The position numbers and the translations under genes are program-made. From Microcaldota archaeon (GTDB lineage Archaea; Micrarchaeota; Micrarchaeia; Micrarchaeales; Micrarchaeaceae), in assembly GCA_021797495.1 (NCBI GenBank), contig JAJZZO010000006.1, forward strand, positions 1 to 62,926: a DNA stretch of 62,926 bases. Direction: 5' to 3'. Of this stretch, positions 7,524 through 14,221 are shown piece after piece (position 1 is the first letter of the stretch; every line of letters starts with the position of its first letter). The notes beneath the pieces are model-generated. The model saw only the letters and a list, made by a program, of their open reading frames with translations. It had not been told where the DNA came from and did no database searches.

Positions 7524-8078
7524 TATGGTGATTGGCTGTCTGCACAACAAGGGGCTAAAACTAGCATAAACGGCGAAGAGCCTTGGATAACGAACCCGCA
7601 GGTAGACAAAAAGCTCTACACCAACGGGAAAAGCCCTGAAGACAAGGTTAACCTTTTCGGGCCTCTGTTTATCTGGGCTCTTGTCATAATGATAGGGATA
7701 GTGCTTGAGGTCATAGTTCCTGCGGTGCTCGGCAAAGGTGCCGTCTCATATGCCGCGCCATACAAAACTTTCGGCAACTATATACTGAACCTACCTGGCG
7801 TGATAATATTGCCTTTGGTCATATCTGTATGGATAGGCCATAAGGTCGGTGAGCTGGCAACAAGTGCAAAAAACGCCGTCAAGATGGGTCTTATCAATGG
7901 GATTTACGCATCGATAGTCTATGGCGTCATAATATTCGTTTCACAGCTGATGCTAAAATATACTACAGCGTACGCACTTACAATCGGCTTCATGGTAAAA
8001 TACCTTATTGCAATACCGATAGCGATAGTGATAATATTTACGATAATAATAGCCGTGCTTAACGAGTTGCGCCGCTAG
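7524..8078 (+). CDS. multi-span membrane protein of unknown function (start unresolved)
   Basis: The frame is open from a stop at 7521 to 8078. It encodes a soluble N-terminal part (containing NGEEPWITNPQVDKKLYTNG) and then four hydrophobic spans, beginning with NLFGPLFIWALVIMIGIVLE. The first in-frame ATG is at 7689, inside the first membrane span, so it cannot be the natural start. No ATG, GTG or TTG precedes it; CTG at 7536 is possible. An out-of-frame ATG at 7525 lies exactly where the TATA box predicts a leaderless start; one extra G there would give an in-frame MGDWLSAQQ start. I do not recognise the family. Coordinates mark the open frame. Confidence 0.6.
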   Translation, partial: YGDWLSAQQGAKTSINGEEPWITNPQVDKKLYTNGKSPEDKVNLFGPLFIWALVIMIGIVLEVIVPAVLGKGAVSYAAPYKTFGNYILNLPGVIILPLVISVWIGHKVGELATSAKNAVKMGLINGIYASIVYGVIIFVSQLMLKYTTAYALTIGFMVKYLIAIPIAIVIIFTIIIAVLNELRR

Positions 8079-8080
8079 CG

Positions 8081-9253
8081 TTACTTGGCTGCGCTCACTA
8101 TCTTTACGATGTCCCCATCCTTCAGCTCATAGCTTTTCCCAAGCCTCATCTTGCTTACCGCATCAACGGCATAGAGCATGCTCTTCCCTATGTCTGTGTG
8201 TATCCTCATTGCTAAATCGTATGTTGTGGAGCCAGTGGGCATCAGTATGGCATCAGGCAGCACGTTTCCAAAATGGTCAGAGAATTTATTGTCGTCCTCC
8301 ACCGGGTATGCCACTATCTGTTTCATCTCCCCGAAAATAAGCTTATTCATGAGCTCATTTACTCCTGTCCCATGCGCTGCAGAGAATTGCCTCATGTATT
8401 CCAACGCCTTAGCCTGTTCTTCGCTAGGCTTTCCTATTACCTCAAAGCCCTTTTCCCATGGTTTGTATGTTATCATGCCCGACACGTGCGCCTTTTGGAG
8501 CGCAAGTTCCATGGCAGCTGAGCATGCCACAGTCTCCATGCCGAACTCCTCAGCCTTTTTTGTTATCTCCTGCATGTTGCCGCTCGCGCCGTCTACGTCA
8601 GCCTTGTTTGCAGCTACTATGAAATGCTTCGAACCTAAGACCGCAAGCATGGCGAACCTGTTTATTCCCTCATCGGTCCAGTCTATATGTGAAGAGGAAA
8701 GCGAAAGCTTCTCTATCGCTGACTCTATGCCTCGTCTCGTTATGTTGAATCCTGTAAGAACCTCCTCCATAGCGTCAATGCCGGATTCCTTTTTAGATAT
8801 CTGCGGCATGTGCTTTCGTATTATGCCGGATACCCAATCGCTCAATTCGCGCATTATCATTTCCAAGTCGCTCGCTGGATCACCATTGCCGGGATTCCCG
8901 TACTCGTCTGTTTTCCCGCTCGCGTCTACAACTATTATGAATCCATCAGCACCCGAAAGGTCGTTCAGAAACTGGTTTCCCATACCCTTTCCATCGTGCG
9001 CCCCCGGAACGAGCCCGGCCACGTCGATGACATTTATAGGTATGAGCCTGACGCCGTTGTCGCACGACGAATTTCTTGGGTTGCATTTCTTTCCGATCCT
9101 TTTCTCAGCGCAATCATGCGCAACCAGGGCTACACCCTTGTTCGGGTCTATTGTGGTAAAAGGATAGTTTGCCACTTTCGCATCGATCGACGTGAGGGCA
9201 GAAAAAAGCGTGCTTTTCCCCTTGTTCGGTGCACCTATTATACCAACGAGCAT
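8081..9253 (-). CDS. ychF: OBG-family GTPase/ATPase YchF, archaeal type
   Basis: 390 aa. Walker A is GAPNKGKST at residues 7-15, the switch II region reads DVAGLVPGAHDGKGMGNQFL, and the base-recognition motif is ANKAD; the C-terminal about 80 residues form a TGS domain (DAILMPTGSTTYDLAMRIHT). The position normally occupied by catalytic Gln is hydrophobic, typical of the HAS subgroup. YchF proteins bind ribosomes and hydrolyse ATP or GTP; the exact cellular task in archaea is unsettled. The start codon follows the stop of the upstream permease gene by only 4 bp, so the two are probably co-transcribed, while its stop nearly abuts the convergent membrane-protein gene. Confidence 0.93.
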   Translation of the reverse strand: MLVGIIGAPNKGKSTLFSALTSIDAKVANYPFTTIDPNKGVALVAHDCAEKRIGKKCNPRNSSCDNGVRLIPINVIDVAGLVPGAHDGKGMGNQFLNDLSGADGFIIVVDASGKTDEYGNPGNGDPASDLEMIMRELSDWVSGIIRKHMPQISKKESGIDAMEEVLTGFNITRRGIESAIEKLSLSSSHIDWTDEGINRFAMLAVLGSKHFIVAANKADVDGASGNMQEITKKAEEFGMETVACSAAMELALQKAHVSGMITYKPWEKGFEVIGKPSEEQAKALEYMRQFSAAHGTGVNELMNKLIFGEMKQIVAYPVEDDNKFSDHFGNVLPDAILMPTGSTTYDLAMRIHTDIGKSMLYAVDAVSKMRLGKSYELKDGDIVKIVSAAK

Positions 9254-9257
9254 AAAA

Positions 9258-10574
9258 TTACCTGAAAAGTCTTTCCTTTACTGGATGTTTCTTGTCGATT
9301 TCAATTATTGCGTAGTATATCACCAAAAGTGACATTATAATTATAACCCCAAGAACCAATGCCTCTTTGGGCATTCCTATGAGCAATGCCATGATTGCAA
9401 TTATGGATATTACAGATACATATGGATACAATGGTGTTCTGAAGCTTCCGAGCCTTTTTATGCGTCTGAAGTGTATTACAGCAAAGCTTGACAGCATGTA
9501 AGAGAACAAAAGTCCGAAGTTGCTTATTGCAGCGATGACGTATATGTTTCCCGCAAAGAGCATCACAACGCCTATCACTGCAGATATGAGCACTCCGTTG
9601 AAAGCAACATCACGCTTTTTGTTGAACTTCGTGACTTGAATAGGGAGCAGTTTATCCTTGCCTATTTGGTAAAGTATTCTAGAGGCTGTCAATATCATGG
9701 CCAATGTTGCCGATGTAGTTGCTATCATAGCTCCTATATCCACTATGGTAGAAATGTAATTAGGCGCATGTACATAGTTCAAAGCAAAGGCAAGAGGGTC
9801 TGCAGCTACTGTGAATTTTATTGCAGGCACTAGAAGCAAAAGAGCCAATACTACAAGTACATAAACCACTATGCTTATAAGGACAGAATACAGTATTGCC
9901 ATTGCAGCTTTGTTCGGTCCTCCCTTTATGTCGGAAGTGAATGTGCTGATAGCCTGAAATCCCGAATACGCAAAAAATATGACAACACAAGCTGCAAATA
10001 TTGCAGTAAGCCCAGTTTCACTGCTCGGAGTCGTGAAATATGAAAAGCTGAAGTGAGTACCGCTGAAAAACGCTACAACAACAGCGAACGCAATGAAAAG
10101 CCCGAGTATGCTTATCTTCACCACCACCAATCCGAAATCCAATTTTGCCGCTTTCTTTATCCCGATTATGTTAACTACCGAAAGGACGAATATCAAAGCT
10201 ATGGAGAAATAAATGGCATAACCGGAACCTAAGCCGACAAAGCTTGCAGCGTAAGCGCCGAAACCCAAAGCAACTACAGATATGGCAGTGGCGAAGCTGA
10301 AGTACAGCAACACCCCTGTTATGAATCCGAGCTGGCTTCCAAATGCCTCATACACGAATGAGTACGCCGAGCCTTTCACTTTTGGAAGTATCGAGCCAAG
10401 CTCTCCCAATTGCAGCGCTATCAATACTGCAATCACTCCAACGAAGGCAAAAGCGATAAGCGCATACGAGCCAGCCAGTGCGATGGCAGTGCCGCTGAGT
10501 ACGAATATGCCTGCACCTATTATGGCTCCCAGTGCGACCGCAGTTGCAACCGCCACGCTTATCTTTTTTGCCAT
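9258..10574 (-). CDS. APC-superfamily amino acid permease
   Basis: 438 aa with about twelve hydrophobic spans. The first span contains the APC signature GAIIGAGIFVLSG (substrate-binding unwound helix), followed by LGELGSILPKVKGSAYSF. These transporters bring in amino acids coupled to protons or by exchange; specificity cannot be read from sequence. The gene starts 77 bp from tRNA-Leu, which is transcribed divergently, and is followed 4 bp downstream by ychF. For a host with few biosynthetic genes in view, uptake of amino acids would fit, but that is inference. Confidence 0.88.
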   Translation of the reverse strand: MAKKISVAVATAVALGAIIGAGIFVLSGTAIALAGSYALIAFAFVGVIAVLIALQLGELGSILPKVKGSAYSFVYEAFGSQLGFITGVLLYFSFATAISVVALGFGAYAASFVGLGSGYAIYFSIALIFVLSVVNIIGIKKAAKLDFGLVVVKISILGLFIAFAVVVAFFSGTHFSFSYFTTPSSETGLTAIFAACVVIFFAYSGFQAISTFTSDIKGGPNKAAMAILYSVLISIVVYVLVVLALLLLVPAIKFTVAADPLAFALNYVHAPNYISTIVDIGAMIATTSATLAMILTASRILYQIGKDKLLPIQVTKFNKKRDVAFNGVLISAVIGVVMLFAGNIYVIAAISNFGLLFSYMLSSFAVIHFRRIKRLGSFRTPLYPYVSVISIIAIMALLIGMPKEALVLGVIIIMSLLVIYYAIIEIDKKHPVKERLFR

Positions 10575-10617
10575 GCTTAAACACGACCTTGTTATTAACT
10601 AATACAGGACTCTATAG

Positions 10618-10628
10618 TTATATAAATA
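10618..10628 (+). promoter_or_regulatory. TATA box of tRNA-Leu
   Basis: TTATATAAATA, centred 27 bp before the mature tRNA 5' end, the spacing expected for archaeal TBP/TFB promoters. Confidence 0.6.
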
Positions 10629-10650
10629 TAAAGCGATATAATTCTGCTGC

Positions 10651-10736
10651 GCAGGGATGGCAGAGCCTGGTCAAATGCGACGGGTTTAGGGCCCGTTCTC
10701 CTAGCGGGTTCGAGAGTTCAAATCTCTCTCCCTGCA
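10651..10736 (+). tRNA. tRNA-Leu (anticodon TAG)
   Basis: Acceptor GCAGGGA/TCCCTGC with discriminator A; anticodon stem ACGGG/CCCGT closes TTTAGGG, anticodon TAG (codon CTA). The long variable arm (TCTCCTAGCGGGTTC region) is the class II hallmark of tRNA-Leu. T-loop TTCAAAT is uninterrupted. An accessory patch with recombinase and toxin-antitoxin remnants begins just downstream. Confidence 0.93.
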
Positions 10737-10809
10737 AATTCAAATCACGACGTCAAAGCAGAGTTCGAATCAGTAAAGCAATTCTTATGGATACTGAGCA
10801 CATTAATGA

Positions 10810-11049
10810 TTAATGGCTAAAATATTTGGTCTTGGTGCTGAAATAAGCTGTTATAACAAAGATGCTGTTGTCGGTTTCCCTGTATATAACCACTAGAGAG
10901 GTTAAAGGCAAACGCTTGACGCATAATATATAATCGCTCTTCTTAGTTACTTTATCTGGAGCAGAAAGTGCATCAATAACTACAGATCTATTTATGCCTC
11001 GTTCCCGAAGCCTCTTTAAAGCGTGTTTTGAAAAAACGAACAGTTTCAT
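10810..11049 (-). CDS. DUF4258 toxin-like protein
   Basis: 79 aa. The sequence FSKHALKRLRERGI followed by a short beta-rich domain ending VVIYRETDNSIFVITAYFST matches the DUF4258 family (RelE-related fold, usually the toxin partner). Its start overlaps the stop of the DUF2283 gene by 4 bp (ATGA arrangement), the standard layout of DUF2283-DUF4258 pairs. Whether it acts as an mRNA interferase is family-level inference. The pair lies between tRNA-Leu and a recombinase fragment. Confidence 0.75.
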   Translation of the reverse strand: MKLFVFSKHALKRLRERGINRSVVIDALSAPDKVTKKSDYILCVKRLPLTSLVVIYRETDNSIFVITAYFSTKTKYFSH

Positions 11050-11294
11050 CCAGTCACTGCCAGATTCTCGAATTGATGGACAATAAACTCATTGAGCTTT
11101 ACCTTCATTCTTGAGAAGTTTAGTATCTCCAATCCAACTATCTTATTGTTCCTATCAATATCTGCAATGACATTTTCTTCTAACCTGACGCTCTCCTTTA
11201 TTTTGCCCTTTGGATTTATCCTTATGTAAGCTGCATCCGCGTCAGAATCATACTCTAAAAAATATCTTTTCATTTGCATAGTAAATTTGCTCAA
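11046..11294 (-). CDS. DUF2283 antitoxin-like protein
   Basis: 82 aa. The core YFLEYDSDADAAYIRIN, ENVIADIDRNNKIVGLEILN is diagnostic of DUF2283: a small beta-rich domain with a Tyr-Asp-x-x-x-D-x-x-Y-I pattern. Start is ATG 11294; MQMKRYFLEYD (11279) is an alternative that begins closer to the domain. It is translationally coupled to the downstream DUF4258 gene and is the likely antitoxin. No separate operator could be identified with confidence. Confidence 0.75.
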   Translation of the reverse strand: MSKFTMQMKRYFLEYDSDADAAYIRINPKGKIKESVRLEENVIADIDRNNKIVGLEILNFSRMKVKLNEFIVHQFENLAVTG

Positions 11295-11327
11295 TGAATC
11301 TATATAAGCTTTTGCTGCAGTTTTGGA

Positions 11328-11669
11328 TTGTTATATGCAATAGGATCAGGTAATCGACTTGCGGGATTGGATGAGGTATATGATACCTTAGATGAAACAA
11401 GCCCGACAAGGAGCGTAAGGCATCTCCATAGGCTGACTACCCACAGCCTGAGGCACTACGCAATAACCAGCTTTGCGAAGCAAACAAACGGGAATCTGGT
11501 GCTTACAAGCAGGTTCGCTAGGTGCAGCGACCCAAGCACCACGATGGTTTACATAAGCACCAAGAAAGAGGAGCTCTACAAGGAAATAGACAACGCCTTT
11601 GGCCTAGACCAAGCCCTAAGCCTGAAAGCGAAGCTGACTAAAATTAAGATGTCTACCGTAATTCATTAA
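11328..11669 (+). pseudogene. C-terminal fragment of a tyrosine recombinase/integrase
   Basis: 113 codons starting at a TTG. The segment LTTHSLRHYAITSFAKQTNG carries the HxLRH box of tyrosine recombinases and STTMVYISTKKEELYKEI the nucleophile tyrosine region. The first catalytic Arg and the lysine are missing with the whole N-terminal half, and the third-box histidine before SDPSTT is replaced (ARCSDPS). Upstream, the frame stays open only to a stop at 11295. This is a remnant of an integrase, presumably of an element that entered near tRNA-Leu. Confidence 0.7.
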
Positions 11670-11694
11670 TATAGTCCTCAAGCGTGCCTTTGTG

Positions 11695-12165
11695 CTACCG
11701 TCCCTCTGTGGCATGTTCTACAATCCAATTTAGCCGAGGCGTGAATTCCTCTTTTAATGTGGTAGTCCGTCGGTCATTCAGTAATCCTATAATCTCGTAA
11801 AACATGTTTTCCATGCTTGTGTAAAATGCTTCATATAGATCGCCGTACTTTTCGCCTAGTCTGATTCCTGTTTCAACGTAAAAGACCATTAGTTCTAAGA
11901 CAAGCTTCTCGTCCTTCGATATTTTTTTGAAGTTTGAAATAAGTCTTCTTGCTTCCTTTAGATTTGGTCTCGAATCATTGAAAATGCACGCCTTTATTTT
12001 TCCCTTGAAATAGGTTAATGCCTCTTGCTCCCCACTTGCGCCTTCAAGTTTTAAGCCGAGCCATTCAAGATTCTCCTTTCTCAAATTTGCAATATTTAAC
12101 AATAGTGAAATCAATTCGTCCTTATTTGGAGCGTCTAATTTCTTTGTCAAGTTTTCCCCTGCCAT
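11695..12165 (-). CDS. DUF6155-like helical protein
   Basis: About 156 aa from ATG 12165. I chose this start because an AGGTG ribosome-binding site lies ten bases before it and it avoids overlap with the toxin gene; ATG 12219 is the longer option. The protein is all-helical: LTKKLDAPNKDELISLLLNI at the front, then LKEARRLISNFKK, ELMVFYVETGIRLGEKYGDL and YEAFYTSMENMFYEIIGLL. These resemble the pattern of DUF6155 proteins, whose function is unknown. It follows the frameshifted RelE-type toxin by 13 bp and is probably in the same transcript. Confidence 0.6.
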   Translation of the reverse strand: MAGENLTKKLDAPNKDELISLLLNIANLRKENLEWLGLKLEGASGEQEALTYFKGKIKACIFNDSRPNLKEARRLISNFKKISKDEKLVLELMVFYVETGIRLGEKYGDLYEAFYTSMENMFYEIIGLLNDRRTTTLKEEFTPRLNWIVEHATEGR

Positions 12166-12178
12166 ATATATTGCGCAC

Positions 12179-12576
12179 CTATCTTTTTCTATAGCCGAAT
12201 ATCTTGTCATATTCGTCATGGCTTATTATGTCAAGCACGTCGAGCCAGATTGATAGTATCTCGATTTCTGTATCCTCTCTTTGGGGTTGCTTTATTGTGT
12301 ATATCATCCGCCAAGCTCCTGAGAGATTGACCTTCCATAGGTTTGTAACATCGTAAAGCGAGATGTATTTCCGAGCAACGTTCTTCTTCGGTATATGAAT
12401 TTCGTAGCCATAATCCACCTTCAATATAGCTATTTTGTTGTCTATTGATTTAAGCAGCGTTTGGTGGAAGAAATACGTTATCCCTTTTGCAGAATCCTCA
12501 GCAACTTTTTTCTTCAGGGCCAGGTAAGCCTCCTTGGCGTCTCCAGCAGTTTTATTGATACGCGCTTCCCTACCAC
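12179..12576 (-). pseudogene. RelE/ParE-type toxin with a one-base frameshift
   Basis: The C-terminal part, PKKNVARKYISLYDVTNLWK, VNLSGAWRMIYTI, ISHDEYDKIFGYRKR, matches a common archaeal RelE-superfamily toxin. The matching N-terminal part is split over two frames. From GTG 12576 the frame reads VVGKRVSIKLL and soon terminates; at about 12544 the frame shifts by one base and continues GDAKEAYLALKKKVAED into the toxin. One extra base in the GGA region would restore a single 133-codon gene. In the downstream frame no start exists before TTG 12424. It directly follows the wHTH antitoxin gene (gap 4 bp). Confidence 0.65.
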
Positions 12577-12580
12577 AGTA

Positions 12581-12847
12581 TCACACAGGTAAGCCCTCTT
12601 GTTCGGCCTTCTCTAGCTTCCTGCTAGGGTTGAAAGTCCAGATAAAGCCCTTCTTAGTCTCAAGTACTATGCCACGCCTTTCCATGTAATCCAGTGCAAG
12701 GTTCAGAGTCGAGCGCATTACCCCTTTCTGTAACCTAGCGAGTATCTGGTTCCTGCTGACTGGGTTGTTAGCCTTCTTGACTACCTCTTCTATGGCCAAT
12801 ATAGTCTTAAGCGTAGGGTAATGAACGACCTCCTTTTGTAGTTGCAT
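12581..12847 (-). CDS. winged-helix antitoxin
   Basis: 88 aa from ATG 12847 (MQLQKEVVHYPTLKTIL). A longer frame begins at 12898, but the extra 17 residues are hydrophobic and overlap the promoter TATA, so the shorter start is preferred; GGTG lies about 8 bp before it. The body is a winged helix (NNPVSRNQILARLQ, ALDYMERRGIVLE, GFIWTFNPS). This family is regularly found just before RelE-type toxins in archaea and acts as their antitoxin and repressor. Here the partner toxin gene appears frameshifted, so the antitoxin may be an orphan. Confidence 0.75.
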   Translation of the reverse strand: MQLQKEVVHYPTLKTILAIEEVVKKANNPVSRNQILARLQKGVMRSTLNLALDYMERRGIVLETKKGFIWTFNPSRKLEKAEQEGLPV

Positions 12848-12856
12848 GATGAAACA

Positions 12857-12887
12857 CCTAATAAATATGTACCCTAATAAATATATA
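12857..12887 (-). promoter_or_regulatory. direct-repeat operator and TATA of the antitoxin gene
   Basis: CCTAATAAATATGTA (12857-12871) and CCTAATAAATATATA (12873-12887), written on the plus strand, are repeats 16 bp apart. They lie 10-40 bp before the antitoxin ATG and overlap the TATA element, the place where an autorepressor would bind. Confidence 0.45.
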
Positions 12888-12975
12888 AGCCTTTCCATGC
12901 TTTAAATTATAGTAAATCAACAGATAGTGGTTTCTCTACGCGGCATCAAAATCAAAAGCCTACTTGTTTCCATTT

Positions 12976-13014
12976 AGGGAACTAAAAGTTCCCTTAAATA
13001 GAACAATATGTTCT
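12976..13014. promoter_or_regulatory. two adjacent palindromes between antitoxin and NFACT-R genes
   Basis: AGGGAACTAAAAGTTCCCT at 12976-12994 is an 8-bp perfect inverted repeat with 3-nt spacer. AGAACAATATGTTCT at 13000-13014 is a 6-bp repeat with 3-nt spacer. Both share the GAAC/GTTC core, and GGAAC recurs at 13022. They could be operators for one dimeric regulator or weak hairpins after a transcript end. Confidence 0.4.
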
Positions 13015-13090
13015 GCAATTAGGAACATTCCCACTTTTCCCCATTCAAATCAGCAGCGTGGCTTTGGCTCATCTATGATTCGCCGAAATA

Positions 13091-13870
13091 TCAGACGTTA
13101 AAATGTTCCGTCGATATTGTTCCGGACGGAAGCTGCTGCATCACGTAATCTATATCGTCGTAGTCGAATGCCCTGACTATATCCTTCGCAGCGTCGCTCT
13201 TCTTCTTCTGGCCCTGAGTTACTGCTATGTAGCTCTTAATGCCCAGCCTTTCTATGGCGCGCAGCGGCACAGCATAAAGTCTGTCGTTATCAATGTAAAA
13301 TGCAAGTCCCAACGGCGTATTCCTGAACCATTCCCTTTCGCCTGTAAGCAAAAAACTTCCGGTCCCGAGCGAGCCTTTATCTGTCGCTTTGCTCACGTGT
13401 TCCCTCCGCATTGCGTATACGTCAACGCTCTTCTGCATGTTTTCCCATGCGCTGGAGTAGCTTGCGGCGAACTGTGCAACCTCTTCCTTAGCTTTCTGCC
13501 CTGCATTGATGCCTCCTTTCAGTATCACTACAGAAGCCCCGAATATGTCGGCATGGAAGAACAGGTCATTATCGTCAAAATAATCGGAATTTAGCTTCTC
13601 GTTCTGCTTTGCGTCCCTACCTCCTACCGCAAGCATTCCGTCAGTGCTGTTGAACCAGTGGAACCTTTCGTACCATTCGCGTTTCCTTACCACTTTAACC
13701 TTTGGCTTTTCCTTTTCAACGTGCGACTTTTTCTCGGCTTCCAGCCTCTTCTCTAGTTCCACTATCGTGCGCTCCGCTCCTTCCGCTTTGTGCACAAGCC
13801 TCTTTGATTTATTGTAATAGTCGTTGGCGTTTTCCTGCGCGCTTTTTGTAAAGTCTATCTTTACCTCCAT
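13091..13870 (-). CDS. stand-alone NFACT-R domain protein (RqcH/NEMF C-terminal part)
   Basis: 259 aa. Residues about 10-65 are a coiled coil typical of the middle of NEMF/RqcH (YYNKSKRLVHKAEGAERTI). Residues about 66-250 are the NFACT-R (DUF814) domain: EWYERFHWFNSTDGMLAVGG, NDLFFHADIFGASVVIL, and GSFLLTGEREWF. Full-length archaeal NFACT proteins have about 600-700 residues with NFACT-N and HhH domains first; these are absent here and the upstream neighbour is SecE, not a split partner. RqcH relatives act in ribosome quality control on stalled 50S subunits. Whether this short form keeps tRNA recruitment is doubtful, because that uses NFACT-N. Confidence 0.8.
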   Translation of the reverse strand: MEVKIDFTKSAQENANDYYNKSKRLVHKAEGAERTIVELEKRLEAEKKSHVEKEKPKVKVVRKREWYERFHWFNSTDGMLAVGGRDAKQNEKLNSDYFDDNDLFFHADIFGASVVILKGGINAGQKAKEEVAQFAASYSSAWENMQKSVDVYAMRREHVSKATDKGSLGTGSFLLTGEREWFRNTPLGLAFYIDNDRLYAVPLRAIERLGIKSYIAVTQGQKKKSDAAKDIVRAFDYDDIDYVMQQLPSGTISTEHFNV

Positions 13871-13874
13871 GATA

Positions 13875-14078
13875 TCATATCAGGGAAAGGTTTCCAACTA
13901 TAATCAGCGATATTATTATCCCAAGCACCAATCCGAGAATCCCGACTATAAGTATGCCTATTATTATTACCTTAGCCGTCTTCTTGAACTCGGCGTTCTT
14001 AGGCCTATAGCTTATGTTGATTATGTGCTTAGAGTTCGTCCAGAAGCTGTGCAGCCTTTTACCTAGGTTCATGTTCAT
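13875..14078 (-). CDS. secE: preprotein translocase SecE / Sec61 gamma
   Basis: 67 aa with the archaeal SecE pattern: an amphipathic helix (LHSFWTNSKHIINISYRPK), the conserved hinge KNAEFKKTAKV, and one C-terminal membrane span. It clamps SecY in the membrane. It lies 4 bp upstream of the NFACT-R gene on the same strand; in many archaea SecE instead precedes spt5, which is not here. ATG at codon 3 is an alternative start. A TATA-like CTCTATAAATAGC lies near 14111-14123. Confidence 0.85.
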   Translation of the reverse strand: MNMNLGKRLHSFWTNSKHIINISYRPKNAEFKKTAKVIIIGILIVGILGLVLGIIISLIIVGNLSLI

Positions 14079-14221
14079 GCAAATACCATAATACTGTTAT
14101 AACTTGCGCTCTATAAATAGCACGCTGTATATTTATTTTTTAACTGCGCATTTATAAAAATATACCTAAAACTTTATGTTTTGCTCGCTGCGCCAATCAT
14201 CAAACTTATAATTGTGTTAAT

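Noticed and set aside
7525-7569. Programmed frameshift at GGGGCTAAAAC
   Set aside because: No canonical slippery heptamer in the right frame; simple indel or rare start is more economical.
8178-9167. Long open frame on the plus strand opposite ychF
   Set aside because: It mirrors the coding strand of a clear YchF protein; low-complexity Ser/Pro/Ala-rich translation and no family match.
10738-13052. Possible attachment-site repeat (ATTCAAATCA after tRNA-Leu and at 13043-13052)
   Set aside because: Only 10 bp, AT-rich and outside the tRNA; the tRNA 3' end itself is not duplicated in the patch.
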